Shown in pieces: positions 46,246-57,560 of a stretch of DNA of 64,000 nucleotides. The notes below the pieces were generated by a model. That model was given only the letters and a program-made list of their open reading frames with translations, did not search any database and was not told where the DNA came from. A program made the position numbers and the translations under genes. How positions within the stretch are numbered: position 1 is the first letter of the stretch; each line of letters starts with the position of its first letter. Source of the DNA: Sialis fuliginosa (lineage: Eukaryota; Arthropoda; Insecta; Megaloptera; Sialidae); contig OY540819.1 in the NCBI GenBank assembly GCA_961205875.1, positions 6,078,501 through 6,142,500 on the forward strand, read 5' to 3'.

Positions 46246-46672
46246 ACCGCAGGTCTGTATCTCAATCCGTTCTTGAGATATAGCCTCTCAAAGTTTCAGT
46301 TTTTTCAAAATTTTGAAGAAAAATGGCCCTAACTTTTGAACGGATAGTCGGAATTGATTTTAGTTGACGGATTTGGAATCAGTGTGTCAAAATCTACATA
46401 ATGATATGTATAATACCTTAAAACTCGAAAAATAAAATTCGTGAAAAATCGAAAAAATTCAATTATTAATTATTGACGAAATTTTTTTGTCGGATTTTAA
46501 AGTATTATACATTTCATTATATAGATTTTAACAAGCTGATTTCAAATCCGTCAACTAAAATCAATTCCAACCACCCGTTCAAAAGTTATGGCCATTTTTC
46601 TCCAAAAATTTGAAAAAACTAAAACTTTGAAAGGCTATATCTCGAGAACGGTTTGAGATATAGACCTGCGGT
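46246..46672. mobile_element. Foldback-type inverted repeat, ~175-bp arms
   Basis: Outer ends ACCGCAGGTCTGTATCTCAA and, inverted, ACCGCAGGTCTATATCTCAA. The arms (46246-46422, 46499-46672) include TATAGCCT.TCAAAGTTT, CTTTTGAACGG and ATTGATTTTAGTTGACGGAT. Spacer about 75 bp. No target duplication is obvious at this boundary, so the true ends may lie slightly outside. Wording of this kind is common in insect foldback repeats. Confidence 0.75.
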
Positions 46673-48416
46673 ATTATATTTATATTTTTGTTCATCGCTC
46701 AACCTTCTAATGAAAGAGCGTGATTATACATCTACATATATCAATTTGAGATCCAAGATAATCTTGTGAAATTTTGTCCTGTTGTTTTTAATAAAACTCG
46801 TACATACATAGTATAGATTACTTTTTTGTAGAAGTTAGAATAAATATAAATTTCTTGGAACGTGGTATTGAAATAACTTATCTTGTACTTATACTGATAA
46901 ATAATACCTGTAATTTTGTTTTTTTTTCATTTGATTTTTTAATATTGGGTGAAAAATATTTTTTCAATGTAACAATAATACAAATTCAAAGCTAAAGATA
47001 AAGATAAATATTCTACAATGTCATCATTTTTTCTCGTAAAATTGAATAAATAAACAAATAAAATAATGTAACTTTCAAAAATAAATATTAATTTTTTACT
47101 AATCACTTTTAACAGAGTTTAAACATCACAATATCACAAATTTTATCTAGAAATCAAAGATCGTAAATCATGACAGAAATTATTTCTTAACTACTTGCAT
47201 TTCTCCGATAAACATATATTTACCCCACAATATCATTCTTCTAATTATCTTCATTATCCAAACCACATACTTTATATCTTCCACATGCTGCAGTAAACAT
47301 CATCTAATTAAATCAACCCAAGTATGTATTTATATACCTTTATGTTTGACAATATTTTCCAGAAATACCTCTACTGCATTAATTATGCATGATTTCTCGT
47401 AGTACTTCTATAAAACTGCAAATCTAATAATAACATTACTTCATCTGTAATTATGTCACAGAGTCATTTACCTTTGCGTCTTCCCCATCCTATCGGTCTC
47501 AATGATTCCTATTATACCGACACACAAGTATGTCTATACGGGGAGAAGAATAATACGTATGTATGTGTAGAACACATGAACATACGTCAGAAATAATTGA
47601 ATGAATTCCAAGAAACATTGAGATCGGCGATAATTCTTGCAGATAGATCAGATGTTATATATCCAAGAACTCCGCAAAAACGTGGAAGTGGCTGTTTCCA
47701 TATATGTCAAAATGGATTCCAAACAAATGCTATATTCAAAGAAGGTTTAAAATAAAATGTATTTGACAAATGGTATATCTTCGAACATTTCAAGAAAATT
47801 ATAGAAATAGTTTTCAATTACTAAAACAATGTTTGATTATTATCAAATAAGTACAGTGAGGTAATTATAAATTGGAGTGTCCTTTCTCAAAAAAATTTCC
47901 CTTTACTTAAAAAATATAGTAGGATGTGACTTGGTCGATCCCTCATCTCACAGGTCCAACGAATTTCTTTTTCAATAATAATTAAGAGGTGTAGGTAGCT
48001 GTTTATTTTTATGTTTACTTTTATTGTGATATTTATTTTTGTAACTACAATATTATATGTAATCATATCTAGATAAAATGTCAACAACAAATCATATTAG
48101 TGTTGAAATGATCATTTTGTCGTGTACCTTTATTAACTTATTTTTTGCCAGAAGTAAAGTAATTTTAGAAGAAGTAATTTCCCAATGTTTGATCAAAAAT
48201 GGTTAATACTGTCCCAATTTCGCTTTTTTTTAAATTTCGATACGTCCATTTTTCACAAAGATACAGTACTTCAAAAAACACCCAAAAAATGTTTAATTTA
48301 TTGTTCCTTTAATTGTTTGGATGAGTGTATATATTTTATTAATATCCTTAAATAATTTAATAGCATCTCATAAAGCTTCTATAACTAGTATATCAGAGTA
48401 CATACACTTATTGTTA
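46673..48416. other. A/T-rich spacer
   Basis: A patch of even composition near 47460-47540; no supported feature. Confidence 0.4.
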
Positions 48417-48424
48417 GTCTATAT

Positions 48425-48957
48425 CAGTGGTCTTCAAATTGTGTACCGCGGAACCCCGGAGTTCCGTGGTACCTCTTTGAGGGTTCCGTGAGACAAAATA
48501 AAAATTCGAAAAAAAATTATAAAGCACTCACACTAGGTGACTAACTTAAAAATATATTTAGAATTTAAGAAAATGACCATTTTTGATTTTATTTTGTTTT
48601 GTTTCGAGGTTTTAGGTCAATAAAATTGTTATATGTGTTATAACATTATGTATAATTATTATTGTTGTCTAAAAGTAGATTGTTTTATATTTACTGAAGA
48701 AGTCTGTAATATGACGAAACGTTTAAATGAATAAATAATGTTATAACACATATAACAATTTTATTGACCTAAAACCTTAAAAATATAAAGATACATTTAG
48801 TTATAATATTTGAAAATTAATGCATTCCAAGAAGTTACTAATGTGTGTAACATAGCTATTTGTGAGTTTTTCTGTTTTTATAGCTATAATATATTTTTCT
48901 AATTATTAATTATTAGTTCAAAGGGTTCCTTAAATCAACAAAGTTTAAAGACCACTG
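48425..48957. mobile_element. hAT-type element with nested hairpin
   Basis: Ends CAGTGGTCTTCAAATTGTG and, inverted, CAGTGGTCTTTAAACTTTG, flanked by GTCTATAT and ATATATAT (6 of 8 identical). Just inside the left end lies GTACCGCGGAACCCCGGAGT, a wording usual in hAT ends. The interior holds a 42-bp perfect inverted repeat (48607-48777) that looks like a separate insertion. No transposase. Confidence 0.8.
48607..48777 (+). ncRNA. 42-bp perfect inverted repeat around a hammerhead-like core
   Basis: AGGTTTTAGGTCAATAAAAT... (48607-48648) is repeated exactly inverted at 48736-48777. The 87-nt loop contains CTGAAGA (48694-48700), which satisfies the hammerhead CUGANGA box. An A, GTC/GAC around TGTAATAT (48702-48715) and GAAAC (48716-48720) follow. 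The stem is only 3 bp, and no clear stem III or cleavage triplet follows. The box order and the extra A are the same as at 13725-13753, so I take both as members of one ribozyme-like repeat class, probably Penelope-derived. Activity is unproven. Confidence 0.45.
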
Positions 48958-48965
48958 ATATATAT

Positions 48966-49988
48966 TGATCTTCAGACTGCTGCTGATAATGTCCATTATA
49001 TTCACTCCAAAATATCACCAAAAGATACATTTATATTTTTGGACTAATTTCAATTTACTTTAATTAAATATATTTAGTAAATACATATATACACACGTAT
49101 TGTATATATTTATGTATAATATGTAATCCACCTTGCATGTTTAACGAGAATGTTAATTAAAACAGTTTAGCCGACAGAATCTGATTACGCATCTACGTAA
49201 TGAGTCGGACGTAAAAGTACACAAAGTGCAGATGATTTATATAAAAGGCATATAAACGTTGTTATGCACACACGACGCGTGTTCCCACGTGAAAGTTAAA
49301 TTGAAACAACAAGACTGGCTTGAAGCCAATCAACGGCAATGCATACAAGTGCATCTTGCCACAGATCCTGTACGAAAGGTATTGGGAACCTTCTGGATAA
49401 TACCGATGGACAATCGCAAAGGAAATGGACATAAAGTGGGGACAGAGAGAAATATCTAAGAAAAATAAAATGATCGAAAGACTAAAGACATAAAACAGTT
49501 TTCTTCTTAAATTATGCCACCATATATCAAATGGAAAATCTGGCACTGATTTAGTTTTTTTCCATAATTGGCAGTGATGAATTTATATGATTGGAACATA
49601 AAATACTACAAAAATATTGTCTTATTGTTAGATACGAGTACAAACATACTATATATTTACCTTCTGCTGGTAATATTATTCTATGAACCCCAATTCGGAA
49701 AATAAGAAAATGTATTTTTTAAAGTGAGTAAATTAATAAGACTTTACAAAAAAAGATATTATATAGTTTGAATGTGTTATTCATTGTAAAACATATTAAC
49801 TTCCGGAGTAATTGTTTTGATTTGAAAGAGCATGCGATCTTCTGCATCTGATTTTCTTCTGTATTTTGTTTTTGTTTTAGTATACAAAGAGAAATATCTC
49901 TTGTAGATGTAAGTTGATATAAACGGCATCAATTTTGCCATGTTGATGTATTATTAAAATTTGTTGCAAAAAAATCATTATGTCATAT
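48966..49988. other. Spacer with an even-composition patch at 49225-49460
   Basis: The patch is open on both strands (49259-49459 plus, 49262-49546 minus) with no recognised protein. It could be an old exon or a regulatory block. The remainder is A/T-rich. Confidence 0.3.
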
Positions 49989-49990
49989 TA

Positions 49991-50304
49991 TGTCCGGTAT
50001 TATAAAGGAGCTAGCAAAATTTGCTAGCTAGCAATTACTTTCAAATGGGGTATTAATTCTGTACTAGTATCTATGGATTAGTGTCACTTCAACTAATTGT
50101 AACACAGTTGGCATCTTTCACCGTACAAAATAATTTTCATAATATCACCATTGTTTTAATACCGTTGGTATTTACCTACAACGCGTGCGCGAAACTTGTC
50201 AAAGTCTTCAACAAACTCCAAAAGAACTGTCATATAAGTTTGATATCTCATTTGAAAGTGCTTGCTAGCTAACAAATTTGTTAGCTCCTTTATAATACCG
50301 GACA
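49991..50304 (+). mobile_element. PIF/Harbinger-type MITE, copy 3
   Basis: TGTCCGGTATTATAAAGGAG ... inverse, flanked by TTA (49988-49990, 50305-50307). Opposite orientation to copies 1 and 4, 314 bp. The frame 50081-50272 is the counterpart of the frames in copies 1 and 4. Confidence 0.9.
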
Positions 50305-50307
50305 TTA

Positions 50308-50999
50308 AAGTAGTATTGTTTATTGTGGATTAAACGAAATTATTTGTAACTCAAGCGTTTAAAATTCTGCATTTTTTTTGCTGCGGAACTCAAATTAAAA
50401 ATCGCTACTTAATTATCTTACGGGAAATACGTCACTACAATTTTAATTCTGTATGTAGGTGCTAGTTTAATTAATACAAAATATAAAAATATAAATAAAT
50501 ATATATATAAAAATATAAATATAAAAATAATCCTAAAGTTAATAAATATTCACCAAAACCATGGACATAGAAACATTGTTTAATTGGTTTATCCTTTTAT
50601 AACGTAAGCAGTAAGTAGTAAGTACCCTTGACTTGAAGAAGAGATTTTACAGGATTCAACCACCAAGGGAATGAAGGGGTGTTAAACCTTTTTTAAATTT
50701 TGATATGTTTATCTGCATAACTGCTTATATTATATGAGTGAAATATAAAAAAATAAAACACTCATCAGACTAACAAGACACATGATATAAGATTTTATAA
50801 ATAGCCAGTGAATAGATAAAGGGAAGGCATAAAAAATATGGGAGTAATAATGAACATAACCTATAATTATATCTGTTGTCATAATCTGTCAATAATCCTT
50901 TATGTCACTAAATCAATAACACAGTAACAACAAAGATTGTAAAGATACATAGACACTGTTGATATTAGTGGTCAAGGTAACATATTTCAATTGCAGGAC
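50308..50999. other. A/T-rich spacer
   Basis: A TATAAATA-rich low-complexity stretch at 50475-50530. Nothing else recognised. Confidence 0.45.
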
Positions 51000-51007
51000 A
51001 TATACAT

Positions 51008-51192
51008 ATGGGGTGACTAGATTTTAGTTTTTGTAAACCCTGACATGTAAATGAAGACACCTTTTTTATTTTATTCTTTTTATTTTAAATATTCTAATCG
51101 CCACTTTTGCGCCCCCTGACTTTTTATTTAATCGTCATCATTATTACAAAACCCGGAAAAATTACAACGAAATCCGGAGACCTGGTCACCCT
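51008..51192. mobile_element. hAT-type MITE with ATATACAT duplication
   Basis: Exact 8-bp ATATACAT on both sides (51000-51007, 51193-51200). The right end read inverted is AGGGTGACCAGGTCTCCGGA and the left end is ATGGGGTGACTAGATTTTAG, alignable with a 2-base insertion. Non-coding. Confidence 0.75.
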
Positions 51193-51200
51193 ATATACAT

Positions 51201-51507
51201 AAATATTAGATTAATGATATGTCCTTAATGACTAATAGTTACAGAATCTAACCTGATTTTTTTAGTCACTCCCTGGTAACACAATGTGTATTTTTTAAGT
51301 GGTCTATTTATAATGCAAATATAAAATAAGTATCATATATTGGGAAGTTTTAAGAAATAAGGAAATATATAATATAATAAAGGTTAATGACCACTTATTA
51401 CATTTTTTTTCAAACGATTGTTAAACTTGTTCAATTTTTTCATGGAAATATAAAGAACCTCATAAATTTCATTTCTTATAAAAAATTGCGATCAGTCAAA
51501 ACTTGTC
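51201..51507. other. A/T-rich spacer
   Basis: Nothing recognised. Confidence 0.45.
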
Positions 51508-51510
51508 TTA

Positions 51511-51842
51511 TGTCCGGTATCATAAAGGACCTAACAAATTTGTTAGCTAGCAAGCACTTTCAACTGATATATCAAACTTATATGACAGTTCTTTTGGAGT
51601 TTGTTGATGACTTTGACAAGTTTCGCGCACGCGTTGTAGGTAAATACAAACGGTATTAAAACAGTGGTGATGTTATGAAAATTATTTTGTACGGTCAAAG
51701 ATGCCAACTGTGTTACAATTAGTTGAAGTGTCACTGCTCTAAATTCCATAACTAATCCATAGATACTAGTACAGAATTAATACCCCATTTGAAAGTAATT
51801 GCTAGCTAGCAAATTTTGTTAGGTCCTTTATAATACCGGACA
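51511..51842 (-). mobile_element. PIF/Harbinger-type MITE, copy 4
   Basis: 332 bp, nearly the same as copy 1 (10430), flanked by TTA (51508-51510, 51843-51845). Carries the 68-codon minus frame 51543-51749. It lies only 1.2 kb from copy 3 in opposite orientation, so the two could pair as a long hairpin. Confidence 0.9.
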
Positions 51843-51845
51843 TTA

Positions 51846-52423
51846 ACGTAAAAAAAATTGATCCTGCAAAAAATCCAAATGATACAATATTGATAACCAT
51901 TTTCGATAAGGAATATACGGTACCCTTTATTATATTCTAAAGGTACTAATATATGTATATAATTAATTTACGCAATCAACTAAATTCGTATTTGTTTAAT
52001 TTACATATACACCTTTAGAAAAGCACCAACCTCATCCCGATATGTATCAATGATACGCAATGGGAAACGGTGATTCCGATAAACAGTCGACAGCTACCAA
52101 TTGGCAAGTATTAGGTTCCACTCAGCGGGTATAATCAAATGGTTGAATTCACGCACATTAGCGGGCGATAGGTACTCTCTCTGCAAATCATATGTGTATA
52201 TGTGAAACAGAAACTCCCACTCACAGTGTAATATACTAATATGTATATAGGTCAGAGACGTATGGATATAAATTGGTTTTCATAAGTCTTTATATACGAG
52301 TATAAAATATAATAAATTTTATTTCGAAATCAGTAAATGCCTGTGCAACTGGCTGCTCTAAAAACGTAGCCACCTTTTTCAGTAATGATGGTTTAATTGC
52401 GATGTCATAATCCTTTTCATTTA
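51846..52423. other. Spacer with an even-composition patch at 52020-52200
   Basis: The patch has no open frame; candidate regulatory sequence by composition only. Confidence 0.3.
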
Positions 52424-52425
52424 TA

Positions 52426-52811
52426 CAGTGTATTCCAAATTGATTAAGACATAGGAAATTTAACATGGGGACAATTAGAAGTGTTGTAGTAACCTTTGGT
52501 CAAATTTAACGATATGTGATTGGTGTATTTTGAAATGCCGCTACAAATTTTAATAAAATAGTAATTCGTATTTTGTTTTCAAATTTATATCTGCCAAAAA
52601 ATATTATAATTTTATCTAGGATGTTAAAAAATACTTTATTAAAGTTGGAAACAAAATACTGTTGATTAATTTAAAATTTATCTGTTAGTTTCGAGGCGGC
52701 ATTTCAAAATGCACCAATCACACATCGTTAAATTAGACCAAAGGTTACTACAACATTTCTAATTGTCCCCATGTTAAATTTCCTATGTATTAATCAACTT
52801 GGAATACACTG
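52426..52811. mobile_element. Tc1/mariner-type MITE, copy 2 (intact)
   Basis: Ends CAGTGTATTCCAAATTGATT and, inverted, CAGTGTATTCCAAGTTGATT, next to TA on both sides. The TIRs run for about 120 bp, to GGCATTTCAAAAT-type sequence. 386 bp, non-coding. It shows what was lost from the right arm of copy 1. Confidence 0.92.
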
Positions 52812-52813
52812 TA

Positions 52814-53026
52814 TGTATGTTTTATTTAAAAACACAAATTGAAAATGTTTCTTTAAACTTTTATCACCTAATAATTCAATATAAATTATTGGATCAGTTA
52901 TATTAATAACACAAATTTTTACTGTGTATATATAAAAAAAATAATTATTGCTCATTTTTTCAATACGTCAACCGTATACCGATTTTGATATGATTTAAAC
53001 GAATTCCATGGTTTTACTATATAGAC
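52814..53026. other. A/T-rich spacer
   Basis: Nothing recognised. Confidence 0.45.
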
Positions 53027-53080
53027 ATTCGAATAGTGAAAGTTCCATCAAAATCGATTCAGTAGTGTTCGTATCAAGTT
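53027..53080 (+). repeat. Dispersed-repeat fragment, copy 2 (partner at 2682)
   Basis: TTCGAATAGTGAAAGTTCCA and AAAATCGATTCAGTAGTG then ATCAAGT, in register with 2682-2735. Confidence 0.5.
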
Positions 53081-54633
53081 AGGACCAAAAGAAACCAGAT
53101 GAACACATGTACTATTATACAGATTATAAAATGATCTAGATAAAAAAAAATCTAAATACCTTCCTGTGTAACATGTAGCTCAGTGGCGTACTTTCGGAAA
53201 TAATTATAATATTTTATCAACTGTTCTTTATATATCAGTATAGGTATATATTTCTGAAACAGAGTCTGCTCAATGTAATTCTCTTTCGGTGTAATATATA
53301 GATCAGAGGCGTGCAGAAAAATCATTTTTTAAATTTTATGATTTAACTTCAATGTTTTCGCATATATTTTGATCTCTATATTGTCTTAGTTGTAAATTGA
53401 GCCAGCATTTTATGTCACGTGGTATTAAACATTTTGAAAAGTGTACTTTTGATTCCACTTTTCTTTATTTTCTAGGTACTTGTCTACTTACATTTACGTT
53501 TCAAAAATATTATAATATTCTTATTTTAATTATATGTAAGTACACATGAGATGAACTTTAATAAATAATTAAATGTCCTATGTATATATTTAATAATTTT
53601 TTTCTATAATCTAGAAACACAAATTATCATATAATTTTTGTATGTTTTTTTCTTTTAATTATGTAGGTACACAATATTTAAAGTAATACTTTTTTACGGA
53701 TGAGATAACATAAAAGTATTCTCACAATATAGTTAATAATAAAAAATGTTACCAAGTTTGAATTCAGATGTAATTCCTATTACAAAGATAATTATATGTT
53801 ACTAGTTTTTTATGTAACTATAAATAAGATGTATAACAATGAGTATGCGATATTTTTTTTCGAATTTAGAAATGCTCTGGTTGTTTTGGAAAATACGAAT
53901 ATGATAATTTTATATCATTTTTATTCAAATATATTTATAATTGAGCAGTATTCATAATTTTAAAATGTTCTATATCTACTTATTAAAGAAGTTTTATTTA
54001 TCGAATATTTTATTAATACGAATTTTAAAAAAATCTTGAAAAGAAAAGCATGCTTTGTCATTTTGAAAATTATCAAATTTTTATCTTTTACTTCCATGTT
54101 CTGAAGGAAATGGAAGTATTGTAATACCGTCGAAAAATCGTGTCCAAGATAAGAGCAGATTCTGACTGTACTACCTTCAAAATGTAAATAAAAGTTAATT
54201 TCCGCATGGTGGCTGTGTGTGTCTGTGTGTCTAGATATAGAATTTTTTTTCGTTCACGATGAATATTGTAAAAATGCACCGATTTGAATTATTTTTGGGG
54301 AAAATGTTTGTCTTAGTGAGTATTCCAGACCTATTGATTTTGGTGCTAATCGGATTAGGAGTTTTAGAAATATTATCGTCTAAAAAGCGAACGTTGCGAA
54401 TATTATCTCACTAATTTTGATAAAACTTGGTACATTTGTAGTTAAATTGAATGTAAGGGACATTTATTTTTGTACGTGCTAAACAATTATTGAAGGGGTG
54501 AAAACCACCCTCCAAAATGTGCATTTTAAATACTAATTAATACGTCACAAATTCATTCTGCCTTGGTAACAAATGCAACTAAATAACAATCTTGTCAAAT
54601 TAGTTATAAATATTAGTTTTATAATGTTCAAAC
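53081..54633. other. A/T-rich spacer with unpaired hAT-like ends
   Basis: CAGTGGCGTACTTTCGG at 53181 and CAGAGGCGTGCAG at 53305 resemble hAT left ends in the same orientation and cannot be the two ends of one element. Otherwise nothing recognised. Confidence 0.35.
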
Positions 54634-54895
54634 ACAAAGGTGACTTTTATTTCTGACAAATCCCATTGAAATTTTTCATATAATAAAAATTATTTAAAAA
54701 TATATTAAAGAACATGAAAATCATGTATGGTGCTCCATACCGATATTTCGATATTAGGACATTAGAAAACTAAAATATTTATAATACAAAGGTGAGTTTT
54801 ATTTCTGACAAATCCCATTGAAATTTTTCATATATTAAAAATTATTTATATTAAAGAACATAGAAGTAATGTATGGTTCTCCATACCGATATTTT
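54634..54895 (+). repeat. Dispersed repeat D, tandem pair (152-bp period)
   Basis: ACAAAGGTGA.TTTTATTTC, TGACAAATCCCATTGAAATT, AAAGAACAT and CTCCATACCGATATTT occur twice, at 54634 and 54786. A third, inverted copy lies at 25710-25815. Confidence 0.85.
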
Positions 54896-55433
54896 TGTAA
54901 TATTTTATTCAATTACAAAAATATTTAAACGCATACTATATCCAAATTCCAATTAAATTTACAATTTACTGAACATTCTCTCACAACTACGATTTCTAAT
55001 GAAATTATATGTACGCAATATTTATCTAATCACAACACATACATGAAATGCTCATCATTCCCTTAAATTAAAATCAAGCATATTCATATTATAGGTATAG
55101 TGTTTGTATACACCTATATTGATCATTTCATTACTATAACATTTCAGTTATAACTAATAATTCCATTCCAATCTGATTACATTTTCGATTATGAAACAGT
55201 AGAAGGAGAGCGACATATACGCTTTATCAACACGCTTAACCTCTCCATCTCAATCAAAAGCTATAATTAAAATGCTGTACACGAGTGAGAGAGTGATATA
55301 TATATAGAATAATTAATGTATCATGTCCTCTCGCTCGGTGCGCCCGATTTGAAGTGATGTCATGTGTTATTAATAATTTGCATTCGCCCCTCAACATCTG
55401 CTCTGCCTTCCCAATAATTCACCCCTTTTGCAG
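54896..55433. other. Spacer with an even-composition patch at 55190-55430
   Basis: Contains TGATGTCA (CRE-like, 55355-55362) and a pyrimidine-rich run ending TTTTGCAG at 55433. Confidence 0.35.
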
Positions 55434-55536
55434 TTCCACTGATTTGAGTGATTTTAACATAGTCATTGAAAGGGTTGTTTCGATGTATCCTGGTTATATC
55501 GACGTAAAACTAGACGAAACCAATGTTGTTCAATAA
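55434..55536 (+). other. Candidate terminal exon (acceptor, open frame, stop, AATAAA)
   Basis: A good acceptor (CCAATAATTCACCCCTTTTGCAG-like tract ending at 55433) precedes an open frame encoding STDLSDFNIVIERVVSMYPG then YIDVKLDETNVVQ and stop. The stop TAA lies inside AATAAA, the poly(A) signal word. The composition and residue mix are more protein-like than elsewhere. No upstream exon can be joined within the window and the peptide is not recognised. It could equally be chance. Confidence 0.25.
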
Positions 55537-55984
55537 ATGATTGTTTTGTTTGTTTATCCTAACGGTTAATATTCGATGCCAATTAATGTTAACTAGTTAA
55601 CGAATTATTTAGTTCATCTCTAAATATAAACTAGCTGGAATTATTACTAGTTTTAATAGTTAATTATAATAATGTATTTTGAATTTGATTATGCAGTTTT
55701 TTTTTTGGATTGTATTTAAATTATAGAAGTAATGACCACATAATTATTATTTCTTGTTAATAGCGACACAAATAATAATTAAAAATATATTAATTCATAT
55801 TTATTTTAATTAGATACAAAGTAAATTATCCACTGCAAGGAATCACTCAAAAGTACCATATAACGTATATTCTAATTTTATTTTTGATGATTATTTCTCT
55901 TCTTGTAGTTACATTGTAACAGTCATTGTTGAAAGAAAAATATATATATTTCTCACACCAAGTATTATAAAAAAATGTCTAGAC
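55537..55984. other. A/T-rich spacer
   Basis: Nothing recognised. Confidence 0.45.
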
Positions 55985-56032
55985 CAGGCGTGTCAACCCG
56001 CGGGATAGCTAGTAATGCGGCCCACAAAATCA
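55985..56032 (+). repeat. Orphan hAT-like end
   Basis: CAGGCGTGTCAACCCGCGGG followed by GCGGCCCAC matches, from memory, the left-end wording of a common hAT group (CAGGGGTGTCAA...CGCGGCCC). No right end was found. Confidence 0.4.
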
Positions 56033-56271
56033 TAAATATTACGTATCTTTTTAATACTATTAAGTGATATAATAATAATGATATTAAAAAAAAGTTTTAT
56101 TACTTACATGCATGACTTATCTTTAATATACATATAAAACGCAACGTCCGTCTGTCTGTCTGTTCGTTAGTGTGTTTATCACTCGAGAACCACTTATCTG
56201 ATTTACGTGTGTTTTTTTTTAAATTCAGTGATAGGTTTTTTGCCCAGGTTTTAGTATGTATTTTGTTACGT

Positions 56272-57560
56272 TATGGGTCAATCCATATGAAATGGTCCAA
56301 AATTAAATTAAATGGTTGCTTAACCATTCTAAAAAAAATTGATTTTTTGTGTGTAATTACCCTAACATATTGGTAGTTCGAACCGACATATATTTTAATT
56401 TTATTGTTTTTTGTTTTCGCATGACGGCCATATTTGTTCTACAGGTCGCAGCAATTTTTGTACTTTAAAGGGTTTGCGGAAACTAAAATATATCAGGTTC
56501 TATCAAACCTTTCAACATCGGAGTAAAAGCAAATTATTCAAAATAAAACGGGCTACAAGATTACTTCTAGACATTTTCACCTAAATGTTATCCTAAAGGG
56601 TGAAATTTCAGCCTTAATTCTTAGTTCTATTTTTGAAAAAAATCCATTTTCAAGGGGATGTTTTTGCAAGAAGGGGAAAAGTTAACAAGTCAAATTATTT
56701 TTTACAAATAGGTGGGTACTAGTTGTATTCACACACCAAAGTTCAACTCTGAGACTTGCCCCCCTTTATTTTAAAAAATTCTCAAAATTTGAAAATTTGA
56801 GAAAATGGCACTTTTCAAAGCTAAATAACTCTGGTGGGAGACCAAATAAAAATCTGAAATTTTGGCCCATAATAGTACTACATAATGGTATTACGTACTA
56901 AAAATTTTAAGATTGAGATTTAACTACAGGCAGTGGTATTGCAACCACAATATTCAATAGGAGTTCATATGTTAATACAGAGTGTCAACATTGATATAAT
57001 ATTTATTACTATCTTTTTTCCTCTTGGAAATAGAAGAATGCTTGAATGAAGAAAAAAATTGTGTTTTTCTGAATGTTTTTAAAATTTCATTTTTTATTTT
57101 CTGTCACTTCCGGTTGAACCGGAAATGATGTCAACTTTTGTTTTTCAAAGGTTACACCCTATATATATATTATTTTTAGATAGTAAATTAGGTCAGCTTA
57201 AAAAATTTATAACACATATAAAACTTAAAGTAACTCATAACAAAGATATAACATGTTTTAATTATTATTGAAACAAAATCACAACATATGTACATATATA
57301 TACGCTCATTGAAACATGCATTTTTGTGTTTGCAATACCACTGCTTGTAGTCAAATCTCAATCTCAAAATTTTTTGTACATAATACCATTATGTAGTACT
57401 ATTATGGGCTAAAATTTCAGATTTTTATCTGGTCCCCCACCAGAGTTATTTAGCTTTAAAAAATAATCTAAATTAGCTCGAAAAAAAAATGTTTTTGTAA
57501 ATTTTCAAATTTGAAAATATTTTTTTATTATCTGCAAAGTAATTTTATACATTTTGATAT
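56272..57560. repeat. Composite repeat: 128-bp inverted arms with nested insert
   Basis: Arms at 56817-56944 (AAAGCTAAATAACTCTGGTG ... GGCAGTGGTATTGCAA) and, inverted, 57330-57457. The material between (56945-57329) includes ACAGAGTGTCAACATTG (from 56979) and AAGGTTACACCCTATATATA (to about 57170), which look like the two ends of a further element, and the palindrome TTCCGGTTGAACCGGAA (57107-57123). The left flank begins GGGTCAATCCATATGAAATG (56276), a wording seen in insect repeats. Probably an older foldback repeat with a younger insertion. Confidence 0.65.

Noticed and set aside
51387..51659. 90-codon plus frame
   Set aside because: Half of it is Harbinger MITE sequence read in the antisense direction; the other half is A/T-rich and featureless.
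53181..53320. hAT element between CAGTGGCG at 53181 and CAGAGGCG at 53305
   Set aside because: Both ends face the same way, so they cannot be the two termini of one element; no 8-bp duplication.
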